Counted from the stretch's first letter, positions 1-7,801 are shown. The stretch: 25,709 nt of DNA from an uncultured Ellagibacter sp. (GCA_934654815.1 CAKUGU010000036.1:1-25709), one strand, 5' to 3'. Numbers and translations: made by a program. Notes: a model not told the origin generated them from the sequence alone.

Positions 1-819
1 GACGGGCTGCCGGTCATCGTGCGCCTGCTCGATCCGCCGCTGCACGAGTTCCTCGAGAGCCCGCGCGCGCTCGACGTCGAGATCGCCCGCCTCGAGGCCA
101 CGGGTGGCGACAAGAAGGTCATCGCCGAGAAGCGCATGCTCATGGAGCAGATCGACGGCTTCGCCGAGCAGAACCCGATGCTGGGCCTGCGCGGTTGTCG
201 CCTCGGCATCGTGTATCCCATCCTTCCGGAAATGCAGGTGCGCGCCATCGCCACCGCGGCTGCGAAGCTCAAGAAGGAGGGCCTCGACCCCCAGCCCGAG
301 ATCATGATCCCGCTCGTGTCGGTCACTCCCGAGCTCGAAAAGCTCCGCGGCGTCGCCGAGAAGGTCATCGCGGAAGTCGCCGAGGAAGAGGGTGTGGACC
401 TCTCCATCAAGATCGGCACCATGATCGAGCTTCCGCGCGCGGCCGTCACCGCCGACGAGATCGCGACGCAGGCCGACTTCTTCTCGTTCGGCACCAACGA
501 CCTCACCCAGACGACGTTCGGCTTCAGCCGCGACGACGTCGAGGCCGAGTTCGTCCCGCAGTACTTGAACGAGCACCTGCTTCCGTACAACCCGTTCGCG
601 ACGATCGACCCGGGTGTCGCGAAGCTCGTGAAGATGGGCGTCGAGCTGGGGCATGAGGGCAATCCCGACCTTGTTTGCGGCGTGTGCGGCGAACATGGCG
701 GCGACCCCGACTCCATCCACACGTTCCACAAGATCGGTCTCGACTACGTGAGCTGCTCGCCGTACCGCGTGCCGGTGGCTCGCCTTGCCGCCGCCCAGGC
801 GGCGCTCGAAGCCGAATAG
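1..819 (+). CDS. ppdK: Pyruvate, phosphate dikinase, C-terminal part (5' end outside window)
   Basis: The reading frame is open from base 1, so the gene begins upstream of the window; 272 codons are present. PPDK interconverts pyruvate, ATP and phosphate with PEP, AMP and pyrophosphate in the cytoplasm. The fragment is the PEP/pyruvate-binding barrel. It opens with the family sequence PVIVRLLDPPLHEFL, followed by GTMIELPRAA, then FFSFGTNDLTQTTFGFSRDD, which carries substrate and metal ligands. Near the end, CGVCGEHGGDP contains the catalytic cysteine that acts as general acid/base. The C-terminal RVPVARLAAAQAAL is also typical. No frameshift is seen, and the stop is followed 24 bases later by a clear terminator. 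A GTG at 19 is internal, not a start. Identity is very secure; only the N-terminal nucleotide-binding and phosphohistidine domains are missing from view. Confidence 0.96.
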   Translation, partial: DGLPVIVRLLDPPLHEFLESPRALDVEIARLEATGGDKKVIAEKRMLMEQIDGFAEQNPMLGLRGCRLGIVYPILPEMQVRAIATAAAKLKKEGLDPQPEIMIPLVSVTPELEKLRGVAEKVIAEVAEEEGVDLSIKIGTMIELPRAAVTADEIATQADFFSFGTNDLTQTTFGFSRDDVEAEFVPQYLNEHLLPYNPFATIDPGVAKLVKMGVELGHEGNPDLVCGVCGEHGGDPDSIHTFHKIGLDYVSCSPYRVPVARLAAAQAALEAE

Positions 820-843
820 GCCTCGTTACCAGGTTAAAGGGGA

Positions 844-879
844 GGGGTCGGACGCCCGATGCGGCGCCCGACCCCTTTT
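844..879 (+). terminator. Intrinsic terminator of ppdK
   Basis: GGGGTCGG (844-851) pairs perfectly with CCGACCCC (868-875). An inner CGCC/GGCG helix continues the stem after one mismatch, and the stem is followed by TTTT (876-879). It separates ppdK from asnS. Confidence 0.85.
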
Positions 880-903
880 ATGCGTTATCAAGGAAGGGAA
901 ATC

Positions 904-2343
904 ATGCAACGCACGAAAATCGCGCAGCTGTATGCCGACGCCGAGGGGTTCGGCGGCAAGAACGTGACTGTGGCGGGCTGGGTCCGCTCGGTCCGCGACA
1001 TGAAGAACTTCGGGTTCGTCACGTTGAACGACGGCAGCTGCTTTAGGGACCTCCAGGTCGTCATGAGCCGCGAGACGCTCGCCAACTACGACGAGATCGC
1101 CGCCCAGAACGTCTCCGCGGCGCTCATCTGCAAGGGCACGGTGAAGCTCACGCCCGAGGCGCAGCAGCCCTTCGAGCTGACCGCGATCGAGATTGAGGTC
1201 GAGGGAACGTCGGCTCCCGATTACCCGCTGCAGAAGAAGCGCGCCACGGTGGAGTTCCTCCGCACCCAGCAGCACCTGCGCCCGCGCACGAACCTGTTTC
1301 GCGCGGTGTTCCGTATCCGCAGCGAAGCGGCGGCGGCCATCCACTCGTTCTTCCATGACCGCGGGTTCGTCTACGTGAACACCCCGGTCATCACCGCGTC
1401 CGACTGCGAGGGCGCCGGCGAGATGTTCCGCGTGACCACGCTCGATTTGGCCAACGTCCCGCGCATCGACGCGAAGACGGCCGCCGCGAGCGAGGGCAAG
1501 CTTTCCGAAGGCGACGTCGACTGGAGCCGCGACTTCTTCGGCGAGCCGGCGAGCCTTACCGTGTCCGGCCAGCTCAACGCCGAGAACTTCGCCATGGCCT
1601 TCGGGGACGTGTACACGTTCGGCCCGACCTTCCGCGCCGAGAACTCCAACACCAAGCGCCATGCGGCCGAGTTCTGGATGGTCGAGCCCGAAATCGCCTT
1701 CGCCGATCTCGAAGACGACATGAACCTCGCCGAGGACATGCTGAAATCGGTCATCAAGCGCGTGATGGACGTGTGCCCCGACGAGCTTTCGATGCTCAAC
1801 AAGTTCGTCGACAAGGGGCTCGTCGACCGCTTGACGCACGTGGCGAACTCCGACTTCGCGCGCGTCACCTACACCGACGCCGTTTCCATCCTCGAAGAGG
1901 CCGTCGCCGCGGGCCACAAGTTCGAGTACCCGGTGAGCTGGGGCATCGACCTTCAGACCGAGCACGAGCGCTTCCTCACCGAAGAGCATTTCAAGCGCCC
2001 CACCTTCGTCACCGACTACCCGGCGGAAATCAAGGCGTTCTACATGCGCATGAACGACGACGGCAAGACCGTCGCCGCGGCCGACTGCCTCGTTCCCGGC
2101 ATCGGCGAGATCATCGGCGGGTCGCAGCGCGAAGAGCGCCTCGACGTGCTCGAGCGCCGCATCGACGAGCTCGGCATGGATCCGTCGCAGTACAAGTACT
2201 ACTGCGACCTGCGCCGTTACGGCAGCTGCAAGCATGCCGGCTTCGGGCTCGGGTTCGAGCGCCTCGTCATGTACCTGACCGGCGTGCAGAACATCCGCGA
2301 CGTCATCCCGCACCCGCGCACCGTCGGCAATGCCGAGTTCTAA
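904..2343 (+). CDS. asnS: Asparaginyl-tRNA synthetase
   Basis: This class IIb aminoacyl-tRNA synthetase charges tRNA-Asn with asparagine using ATP. The product is 479 residues, close to the usual 460-470. An N-terminal OB-fold anticodon-binding domain (about 20-105, [19 protein letters not shown]) precedes the catalytic core. Motif 2 is at about 242-263 ([21 protein letters not shown]) and motif 3 near the C terminus ([20 protein letters not shown], then HPR). The [10 protein letters not shown] segment and the C-terminal GNAEF are AsnRS hallmarks that separate it from AspRS. The start is ATG 904, six bases after AAGGAAGG (890-897); an in-frame ATG at 859 lies inside the ppdK terminator and is rejected. 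mtnA follows after 28 bases, so co-transcription is likely. Having AsnRS means the cell does not depend solely on tRNA-dependent amidation of Asp-tRNA-Asn. Confidence 0.97.
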   Translation: MQRTKIAQLYADAEGFGGKNVTVAGWVRSVRDMKNFGFVTLNDGSCFRDLQVVMSRETLANYDEIAAQNVSAALICKGTVKLTPEAQQPFELTAIEIEVEGTSAPDYPLQKKRATVEFLRTQQHLRPRTNLFRAVFRIRSEAAAAIHSFFHDRGFVYVNTPVITASDCEGAGEMFRVTTLDLANVPRIDAKTAAASEGKLSEGDVDWSRDFFGEPASLTVSGQLNAENFAMAFGDVYTFGPTFRAENSNTKRHAAEFWMVEPEIAFADLEDDMNLAEDMLKSVIKRVMDVCPDELSMLNKFVDKGLVDRLTHVANSDFARVTYTDAVSILEEAVAAGHKFEYPVSWGIDLQTEHERFLTEEHFKRPTFVTDYPAEIKAFYMRMNDDGKTVAAADCLVPGIGEIIGGSQREERLDVLERRIDELGMDPSQYKYYCDLRRYGSCKHAGFGLGFERLVMYLTGVQNIRDVIPHPRTVGNAEF

Positions 2344-2371
2344 ACGCACGTCCCGATACGAAAGGTACGAA

Positions 2372-3469
2372 ATGAACCGCACTCTCCACCTCGACGATCT
2401 GCCGCGCAGCGTCTCCCTGTCGCGCGCGGCGGACGGGTCGGCCGCGTTCACCTACCTCGACGAGCGGTTGCTCCCGCTTGAAACGCGCTTCGAGGTTACG
2501 GGCGACTGGCACGAGGTGGTCCGTGCGGTGAAGACCCTCTCGGTTCGCGGGGCGCCCGCCATCGGCGCCGCCGGTGCCGCCACCGTGGCGCTTTGGGCGG
2601 TGAACGAGGGCGCCGCCCGTGCGGCGTCGTGCGGGTGCTCCGAAGAGGGCGAACGCTTCCTGGAAGCGCTCGGCCCCATCGCCGACGAGATCGCCGCCGC
2701 CCGCCCCACGGCGGTGAACCTCGCCTGGGCGGTCGACCGCATGCGCGAGGTCGCCCGGCGCGAGATCGCCGAGGGGGTGGGCGCGCATGCGGCGGCCGAC
2801 GCGCTCTTCGACGAGGTGCTGCGCATCGAGGAAGAGGACGAGGTCACGAACCGCGCCATCGGGGCGGCCGGTGCGGAGCTCTTCCCCGAAGGCGCCCGCG
2901 TGCTCACCCACTGCAACGCCGGAAGCCTCGCGACCGTGTTCTTCGGCACGGCGCTCGGGTGCATCTACTCCGCCGCCGAGCAGGGGAAGGTCGAGCGCGT
3001 CTTCGCCGACGAGACGCGCCCTTTGGGGCAGGGCGCGCGCCTTACGAGCTGGGAGCTCGCCCGTGCCGGCGTGCCCGTCACCGTCATCTGTGACAACATG
3101 GCGGCGAGCCTCATGGCGAAAGGCGGGGTCGACCTCGTGATCGTCGGGGCCGACCGGATCGCGGCGAACGGTGACGTCGCTAACAAGATAGGAACCTATG
3201 GGCTTGCCGTTCTTGCCCGGCATCACGGCATCCCCCTCTATGTCGCCGCGCCGGCGAGCACGTTCGACCTCTCGATCGCCTCGGGCGCGGAGATTCCCAT
3301 CGAGGAGCGTTCGGCGCGCGAGGTCATGCCGAACGAGGTTGAGGGCGTCGATGTGTGGAACCCGGCGTTCGACGTCACGCCTTCGGGCCTCGTCACGAAG
3401 ATCGTCACCGAGTTCGGGGCGTTCTCGCCTGCAGACGCGGTGCGCGAGATCGCTTCGCGCACGCGGTAG
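2372..3469 (+). CDS. mtnA: S-methyl-5-thioribose-1-phosphate isomerase
   Basis: The enzyme isomerises 5-methylthioribose-1-phosphate to 5-methylthioribulose-1-phosphate, the entry to methionine salvage or related MTA shunts. The protein has 365 residues and belongs to the eIF2B-like family. SVRGAPAIG (about 57-65) binds substrate phosphate. The catalytic cysteine is C181 in THCNAGSLAT and the catalytic aspartate is D261 in VGADRIA, followed by NGDVANKIGTYGLA. DETRPLGQGARLTSWEL is also diagnostic. A small cysteine-containing insert (SCGCSEEG, about 86-93) makes it slightly longer than usual. Start ATG 2372 follows AAAGG (2361-2365); an upstream in-frame start at 2330 overlaps asnS and has no ribosome site. 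No other salvage gene (mtnK, mtnB, mtnC, mtnD) is nearby. Related sugar-phosphate isomerases share the fold, but the paired Cys and Asp favour MtnA. Confidence 0.9.
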   Translation: MNRTLHLDDLPRSVSLSRAADGSAAFTYLDERLLPLETRFEVTGDWHEVVRAVKTLSVRGAPAIGAAGAATVALWAVNEGAARAASCGCSEEGERFLEALGPIADEIAAARPTAVNLAWAVDRMREVARREIAEGVGAHAAADALFDEVLRIEEEDEVTNRAIGAAGAELFPEGARVLTHCNAGSLATVFFGTALGCIYSAAEQGKVERVFADETRPLGQGARLTSWELARAGVPVTVICDNMAASLMAKGGVDLVIVGADRIAANGDVANKIGTYGLAVLARHHGIPLYVAAPASTFDLSIASGAEIPIEERSAREVMPNEVEGVDVWNPAFDVTPSGLVTKIVTEFGAFSPADAVREIASRTR

Positions 3470-3488
3470 GGCAGACGGCCCGCAAGGG

Positions 3489-3497
3489 TGCTACACT
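3489..3497 (+). promoter_or_regulatory. Candidate extended -10 promoter for dgt
   Basis: TG-C-TACACT (3489-3497) fits the TGn extended -10 pattern in a GC-rich gap between mtnA and dgt. No convincing -35 lies 16-18 bases upstream. Predicted transcript start is near 3504, giving a leader of about 30 bases to ATG 3536. Confidence 0.45.
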
Positions 3498-3535
3498 GGC
3501 GTCAAGCGAAAAGGAACGCGAGGTCAGGAGCGGTC

Positions 3536-4579
3536 ATGCGAATCGTCACGCGAGAGGAACAGCAGCTGCGCGAACACGAGGTGCTCTCTCCCGAGGCCAT
3601 GTTCTCCGACGAGACAGAGGGCCGCGCCCGCTCGAGCGACCCGGACTACCTGCGCAACGACTTCCAGCGCGACCGCGACAAGATCCTTCACACCAAGTCG
3701 TTCCGGCGTCTTTCGCACAAGACGCAGGTCTTCCTCGCCGCGGAGGGCGACCACTTCCGTACGCGGCTCACGCATACGCTCGAAGTGGCCCAGATCGCCC
3801 GCACGATCGCCCGCGCGCTCGGGCTGAACGAGGACCTGACCGAAGCTATCTCGCTCGGGCACGACTTGGGGCACACTCCCTTCGGCCACACGGGGGAGGA
3901 CGCGCTTTGCGCCGCCATCGCCCATGTGCGGGGAATCGACCCCGAAAGCGCCGACGCGCGCGCCCTTTTCCGCCACAACGAGCAGAGCCTGCGCGTCGTC
4001 GAGGTCATCGAGAACGGAGGTGCCGGCCTGAACCTCACGCCCGAGGTCCGCGACGGCATCCTCCATCACACGGGAAGCGAGCGCGCGGAGACCTACGAGG
4101 GGCGTATTGTCGCCGTGGCCGACCGCATCGCGTACGTGAACCACGACATCGACGACGCCATCCGCGCGGGCGTCCTGCGCGAGACCGACTTGCCGGCATC
4201 GACCCATGCCGTGCTCGGCCCCGACCACTCTTCGCGCATCGAGACGCTCGTCGTCGACATGGTTCAGACCTCGGCGCGTGAGGGCGACATCCGCATGTCC
4301 GACGCGGTCTGGTCGGCCATGATGGAATTGCGGGCGTTTCTCTTCGATAACGTTTATACTTCTGAAGTGGTGATGGAGGAGGTCGCCAAGGCCATGCGCC
4401 TCATCGACGTGCTCTTCACGTACTACATCGAGCATCCAAACGACATACCGGCGGAATACCGCGCCATCTCGGAAGGGGACGACGTGCGCGCGGCGACGGA
4501 CTACGTCGCGGGGATGACCGACCGATACGCGAAAAGCCGCTTCCAGAACCTGTTCGAACCGCACTCCCTTCACTTTTAA
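3536..4579 (+). CDS. dgt: dGTPase-like HD-domain nucleotide triphosphohydrolase
   Basis: The predicted reaction is hydrolysis of dGTP, and probably other dNTPs, to the deoxynucleoside and tripolyphosphate. The product has 347 residues, matching the shorter dgt-like family rather than the longer E. coli Dgt. The signature FRRLSHKTQVF (about 56-66) is present. Metal ligands of the HD domain are H80 (RLTHTLEVAQIART), H109-D110 (LGHDLGHTPFGHTGE) and a later Asp in VADRIAYVNHDIDDA. ATG 3536 is chosen because AGGAG (3526-3530) sits five bases upstream; a GTG at 3488 would overlap the candidate promoter. In many actinobacteria dgt precedes dnaG, but here azlC follows six bases after the stop. Substrate range cannot be read from sequence. 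An AT-rich patch at 4343-4362 may be an internal promoter. Confidence 0.93.
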   Translation: MRIVTREEQQLREHEVLSPEAMFSDETEGRARSSDPDYLRNDFQRDRDKILHTKSFRRLSHKTQVFLAAEGDHFRTRLTHTLEVAQIARTIARALGLNEDLTEAISLGHDLGHTPFGHTGEDALCAAIAHVRGIDPESADARALFRHNEQSLRVVEVIENGGAGLNLTPEVRDGILHHTGSERAETYEGRIVAVADRIAYVNHDIDDAIRAGVLRETDLPASTHAVLGPDHSSRIETLVVDMVQTSAREGDIRMSDAVWSAMMELRAFLFDNVYTSEVVMEEVAKAMRLIDVLFTYYIEHPNDIPAEYRAISEGDDVRAATDYVAGMTDRYAKSRFQNLFEPHSLHF

Positions 4580-4585
4580 GAGGCT

Positions 4586-5377
4586 ATGGAAAACATACGA
4601 ACCGACGTGCGCCTGAGCTTCCAGGCGGCGATTCCCATTGTGCTCGGCTACATCGCCATCGGCATACCTTGCGGCATCCTCTCCGACTCGATCGGGCTCG
4701 ACGCCGTGCAGGTGCTTCTCATGTCGGTGCTCTTCTATTCGGGCGCCGGCCAGTTCATGATCCCGAACATGTGGCTCGCAGGCGCCCCGCTCGCGTCCAT
4801 CATCGCGAGCGTCTCGTTCGTCAACACGCGCCAGATGCTCTACTCGGCCGCGTTCGCCCCGCAGTGCGTCGGCGTGAAGAAGCGCCTCGCGTTTCTGTTC
4901 GCGGCGACGGTGACCGACGAGTCGTACGGCGTGAACACGATGAAGTTCGAGGAGGGCGGCTGGACGGTGCGCCGCGCGCTTCTCGTGAACGTGTTCTCCT
5001 GCGCCTCGTGGACGATCTCGAATGTGGTCGGCGTGATCGTGGGAAGCGCCATCGGCATCCCGCTCGCGATCGCCTCGTTCGCGATGACCTCCATCTTCAT
5101 CTGCCTCCTCTGCACGCAGAAGTTCGTCGTGGAGAACGTCGCCGCCGCGGCTGTCGCCATGCTCGGCGTGTACACGTTCAAGCTCGTGGGGCTCACCGGT
5201 CCGGCCATCCTGCTCGGCGCCGTTCTCGGCGTCGTAGCGGCGCTGTGCGTGTCGCAGGTGAGGAAGTCCCGCCGTGAGGAAGCCTCGCGCCTCGAGGGCG
5301 AAATCGCCGCCGCGAGCGCGGATGCGGGCGCTGAGGCCGCGGGTTCGACCGCCGATGGGAAAGGAGGTCGCGCATGA
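4586..5377 (+). CDS. azlC: AzlC-family branched-chain amino acid exporter, large subunit
   Basis: AzlC and AzlD together form a membrane exporter for branched-chain amino acids or analogues; homologous pairs export valine/methionine (YgaZH) or isoleucine (BrnFE). The 263-residue protein is hydrophobic, with several membrane helices and the family motif near GYIAIGIPCGIL followed by LLMSVLFYSGAGQFM. NTRQMLYSAAFAP and the VTDESYGV segment are also typical. The last 40 or so residues form a charged, Ala-rich cytoplasmic tail (RKSRREEASRLEGE onwards) that is longer than in most homologues. ATG 4586 follows AAGAGG (4578-4583) with only two bases between, a tight spacing. The stop overlaps the azlD start as ATGA, indicating translational coupling. 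The exported substrate is inferred, not shown. Confidence 0.9.
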   Translation: MENIRTDVRLSFQAAIPIVLGYIAIGIPCGILSDSIGLDAVQVLLMSVLFYSGAGQFMIPNMWLAGAPLASIIASVSFVNTRQMLYSAAFAPQCVGVKKRLAFLFAATVTDESYGVNTMKFEEGGWTVRRALLVNVFSCASWTISNVVGVIVGSAIGIPLAIASFAMTSIFICLLCTQKFVVENVAAAAVAMLGVYTFKLVGLTGPAILLGAVLGVVAALCVSQVRKSRREEASRLEGEIAAASADAGAEAAGSTADGKGGRA

Positions 5378-5697
5378 GCTGGGGAGACTACCTTATCGTG
5401 CTCATCACCTGCATGATCACGATGCTCGCCTGCCGCACGCTGCCGCTTCTCCTGCTGAAGGGGAGGAAGCTCCCCGAAGTCGTCGAGCGCGCGCTCGGGT
5501 TCATCCCCTCGGCCGCGTTCGCCGCGCTCGTCGCGAACGACCTGCTCACTCCCGGTATGTTCGACGCCGGGCTGTGGCCGGCGGCGGCTCCGCTTGTTGC
5601 TTCAGCGGTGGTCGTGGTTGTGGCGTGGAAGACGAAATCCCTTCTTGGCTGCGCGGTTGCAGGTGTGGTATCATACGCATTGCTCATGCTTTTGTAG
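5374..5697 (+). CDS. azlD: AzlD-family branched-chain amino acid exporter, small subunit
   Basis: This is the small membrane partner of AzlC, 107 residues long, with three to four predicted helices (starting WGDYLIVLITCMITMLACR, then AALVANDLL and APLVASAVVVVVAWKTKS). The CRTLPLLLLKGRKLP loop and the L-G-F-I-P-S-A-A-F-A-A-L-V segment are typical of AzlD/YgaH proteins. The start ATG shares four bases with the azlC stop, and GGAGG (5363-5367) within azlC is its ribosome site. The final codons (GCA GGT GTG GTA TCA TAC GCA TTG) use unusually AT-rich synonyms and coincide with a good extended -10 promoter for rplS, so DNA-level selection may shape this end. Confidence 0.88.
   Translation: MSWGDYLIVLITCMITMLACRTLPLLLLKGRKLPEVVERALGFIPSAAFAALVANDLLTPGMFDAGLWPAAAPLVASAVVVVVAWKTKSLLGCAVAGVVSYALLMLL
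5645..5674 (+). promoter_or_regulatory. Candidate promoter P1 for rplS inside azlD
   Basis: TTGGCT (5645-5650) and TATCAT (5669-5674) are separated by 18 bases, with a perfect TGG extension before the -10 (5666-5668). It lies within the last codons of azlD, and would give a leader of about 220 bases before rplS. Confidence 0.45.
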
Positions 5698-5794
5698 GCA
5701 GGAGCCAATTATATCTACGTAAAGACCGGGATGTATACGACGCCTCGCGAATGCGGATTGTCCAGGACCTCTCTCGGAAACTCGTATTTTTTCT

Positions 5795-5813
5795 CGCGCA
5801 ATTTTATTGCGTG
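5795..5813. repeat. Inverted repeat overlapping the rplS -35
   Basis: CGCGCAAT (5795-5802) and ATTGCGTG (5806-5813) form an 8-bp dyad with one G-T pair around TTT. It covers the -35 hexamer of P2 and could be an operator or a hairpin in P1 transcripts. Confidence 0.45.
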
Positions 5814-5835
5814 GGTTAAACGTGCGCAGTATAAT
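5807..5835 (+). promoter_or_regulatory. Promoter P2 of rplS
   Basis: TTGCGT (5807-5812), a 17-base spacer and a perfect TATAAT (5830-5835) form the best sigma-70-type promoter in the window. The transcript would start near 5842, about 60 bases before rplS. Confidence 0.75.
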
Positions 5836-5902
5836 GTCCGACTGTGTCTTTACACCGATATGTGGATAACGGTTTTCAAGAGAAAGCATAGAAGGAAAAG
5901 CA

Positions 5903-6250
5903 ATGGACATCATTCGCGCTATCGAGCAGCAGCAGATCAGGCAGGACCTCCCCAAGTTCAACGTGGGCGACAACGTGAAGGTTCACTACCGCATCGTCGA
6001 AGGCAACCGCGAGCGCATCCAGGTCTTCCAGGGTGACGTCATCCGCCGCCACGGCGCTTCCTGCCGCGAGACCTTCACCGTTCGCAAGATCAGCTTCGGC
6101 ATCGGCGTCGAGCGCACCTTCCCGGTTCATTCCCCGAAGATCGATAAGATCGAAGTGACCCGTCGCGGCGACGTGCATCACGCGAAGCTGTACTACCTCC
6201 GCTCGAAGGTCGGTAAGGCCGCGAAAATCAAGGAGAAGGCGGTCCGCTAA
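5903..6250 (+). CDS. rplS: 50S ribosomal protein L19
   Basis: L19 sits at the interface of the large and small ribosomal subunits, contacting 16S rRNA. The product has 115 residues, the normal size. Family sequences are clear: [30 protein letters not shown], the signature [20 protein letters not shown], and [17 protein letters not shown] at the C terminus. ATG 5903 follows AAGGAAA (5893-5899). It has its own strong promoter (P2) and terminator, so it is probably expressed as a single-gene unit, with some read-through from azlD. In many bacteria L19 ends an rpsP-rimM-trmD-rplS operon; that operon is not upstream here, nor are lepB or rbgA downstream. Confidence 0.98.
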   Translation: MDIIRAIEQQQIRQDLPKFNVGDNVKVHYRIVEGNRERIQVFQGDVIRRHGASCRETFTVRKISFGIGVERTFPVHSPKIDKIEVTRRGDVHHAKLYYLRSKVGKAAKIKEKAVR

Positions 6251-6278
6251 AGCGACCCGCTTCGTTTGCAACGACAGG

Positions 6279-6306
6279 AAAAGGTCCCTTCACGGGGCCT
6301 TTTCTT
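6279..6306 (+). terminator. Intrinsic terminator of rplS
   Basis: AAAAGGTCCC (6279-6288) pairs with GGGGCCTTTT (6294-6303), with one G-U pair and a five-base loop, ending in TTTTCTT. The A-rich left arm means it could also work in reverse. Confidence 0.85.
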
Positions 6307-6346
6307 ATATCCGACTGCATAGGGGAACAAGGTTGGGAGCCTCTCG

Positions 6347-7135
6347 ATGAAGGTGACGGTTGCTGAGATCAAAGACAAGCTGAAGGCTGCGGACTCAGAC
6401 GAGCTCGCCGTGCTCGAGCGCGCGCTCGTCGCCGACGAGAGGAAGGGCGTGCGCACCGCGCTCGCCTCGGCCCGCAAGCGCATCGAGGCCGAGCAGGCCG
6501 AGGCCGCCCGCCTTGACGGCCTATACGCGTTCGAGCAGGAGATATGCTTGGAAAGGGGAGGGTCACTCACCGTCGGGCTCGACGAGGTCGGGCGAGGCCC
6601 CGTGGCCGGCCCGCTCGCCGTCGGGGCGGTCGTCTTGCCGCGCGCCCCCCACATCGCCGGGCTCAACGACTCGAAGCAGGTGAAGCCAGAGGCGCGCGAG
6701 CGGATCGCTGCCGAGGTGAAGCGTACCGCCATCGCCTGGAGCGTGCAGTACGTAGAGCCCTCGTTCATCGACGAGCACGGCATGACCGCGTCGCTTCGGC
6801 TCGCGTTCGGGCGCGCCATCGAGGATGTCGAGCGCCAGGGCGTAAGCGTCGACGTCGTGCTTCTCGACGGCAATCCGCTCCATCTCGACCCGCGCGAGGT
6901 GAACATCGTCAAAGGCGACGGGAAATGCGCGTCCATCGCCGCCGCCTCCATCGTCGCGAAGGTCGAAAGGGACGCGCTCATGTGCCGCTACGACGAGGAA
7001 TACCCCGAATACGGCTTCGCCGACAACAAGGGTTACGCGAGCGCCGCCCATATCGACGCCATCAAGCGCATGGGGCTGTGCCCCATCCATCGGGCGACCT
7101 TCTGCACCGCGTTCACCCAGCAGTCGCTCTTCTAG
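6347..7135 (+). CDS. rnhB: Ribonuclease HII
   Basis: RNase HII cleaves RNA in RNA/DNA hybrids and starts removal of single misincorporated ribonucleotides from DNA. The four metal-binding acidic residues are present: D79 and E80 in GLDEVGRGPVAGPL, D174 in VLLDGNPLHL, and D191 in VKGDGKCASIAAASIVAKVERD. The protein has 262 residues because about 70 residues, charged and probably helical (MKVTVAEIKDKLKAAD onward), precede the catalytic domain; the same kind of N-terminal extension occurs in Firmicutes RnhB. ATG 6347 follows GGGAG (6334-6338). No strong promoter is visible in the 40 bases after the rplS terminator, so it may depend on read-through. Together with yraN, comM and dprA it forms a conserved DNA-maintenance neighbourhood. 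Confidence 0.96.
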   Translation: MKVTVAEIKDKLKAADSDELAVLERALVADERKGVRTALASARKRIEAEQAEAARLDGLYAFEQEICLERGGSLTVGLDEVGRGPVAGPLAVGAVVLPRAPHIAGLNDSKQVKPEARERIAAEVKRTAIAWSVQYVEPSFIDEHGMTASLRLAFGRAIEDVERQGVSVDVVLLDGNPLHLDPREVNIVKGDGKCASIAAASIVAKVERDALMCRYDEEYPEYGFADNKGYASAAHIDAIKRMGLCPIHRATFCTAFTQQSLF

Positions 7136-7161
7136 ACAGGGCTCCCGCCTTCCGCTTTTCC

Positions 7162-7200
7162 AAGCCGCGCGGATCCGTGTTGGATCCGCGCGGCTTTTCT
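7162..7200 (+). terminator. Intrinsic terminator of rnhB
   Basis: A perfect 15-bp stem, AAGCCGCGCGGATCC (7162-7176) with GGATCCGCGCGGCTT (7182-7196), has a five-base loop and ends in TTTTCT. It is one of the strongest hairpins in the window. Confidence 0.93.
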
Positions 7201-7264
7201 CATCTCTTCGGCGGTTTTTGCGGGTGCCGCTGTAGTCCTGACGGCTCCGCGGGCGCCGCTTTTC

Positions 7265-7327
7265 CGGAACCTGGTACCGACTATCTGCCGACGCGGTTCG
7301 TCGGGTTCCGCATCTAGGCTCATGCGG
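7265..7327 (+). promoter_or_regulatory. Structured leader upstream of yraN with alternative pairings
   Basis: CGGAACC (7265-7271) can pair with GGTTCCG (7304-7310), enclosing the hairpin CCGACG/CGTCGG (7288-7293 with 7299-7304). Alternatively CCGCAT (7308-7313) pairs with ATGCGG (7322-7327), which excludes the outer stem because 7308-7310 are shared. The yraN ribosome site begins about ten bases downstream. I do not recognise a known riboswitch class. Confidence 0.35.
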
Positions 7328-7348
7328 CACCTACGAAAGGAGAGAACC

Positions 7349-7801
7349 ATGTCGCAGCAAACAGCGGTTGCCATGCCGGACGAAAACGACGACACCAAGA
7401 AAAACGGAGCGCGGAAGAAAGCTCGGAAGCGGTCGGGCCATAACAAGGAGCTCGGCAGGAAGGGCGAAGACGCCGCGGTCCGTTTCCTCGAACGGCGCGG
7501 CTACGACATCGTCGAGCGCAACTGGACCTGCTTTGCCGGGGAGGCCGACATCATCGCCCGTGACGGCGAGGCGGTGGTGTTCGTCGAGGTGAAGACAAGG
7601 ACAGGCGCATCGAACGGCCTGCCCGCCGAAGCGGTCACCAAGAACAAGCGCGAGCGCTACGAGAAGATAGCCTGCGCCTTCCTTGCCGATTATGACGTCG
7701 TCGACGTCCCCGTCCGGTTCGACGTGGTGTCGATATCCCTCATCGATACCGATCGGGCGATGGTACGCCACCACATCGACGCGTTCGGGGTTGATTGGTG
7801 A
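7349..7801 (+). CDS. yraN: YraN/UPF0102 family nuclease-like protein
   Basis: This is a conserved protein of the UPF0102 family with a restriction-endonuclease-like (PD-(D/E)XK) core. Its cellular role is not well defined, though it is often next to comM, dprA and rnhB. It has 150 residues. An N-terminal Lys/Arg-rich tail of about 33 residues precedes the core, which starts at LGRKGEDAAVRFLERRGY. The presumed metal-site residues lie in FAGEADIIARDGEAVVFVEVK, where D and the E-V-K triplet fit the superfamily motif. ATG 7349 follows AAAGGAGA (7337-7344); an in-frame ATG at 7322 lacks a ribosome site and lies in the leader structure. The stop overlaps the comM start by one base (TGATG), so the two are translationally coupled. 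Confidence 0.88.
   Translation: MSQQTAVAMPDENDDTKKNGARKKARKRSGHNKELGRKGEDAAVRFLERRGYDIVERNWTCFAGEADIIARDGEAVVFVEVKTRTGASNGLPAEAVTKNKRERYEKIACAFLADYDVVDVPVRFDVVSISLIDTDRAMVRHHIDAFGVDW

Noticed and set aside
826..2451. Minus-strand open frame opposite asnS
   Set aside because: The asnS motifs on the plus strand are complete; the reverse product has no recognisable domain or ribosome site.
5731..6036. Possible small protein upstream of and overlapping rplS
   Set aside because: It runs through the TATAAT promoter and the rplS start, lacks a ribosome site and does not resemble any family.
7201..7348. Cyclic-di-GMP or other known riboswitch before yraN
   Set aside because: The conserved core sequences of the classes I can recall are not present; only generic alternative stems are visible.
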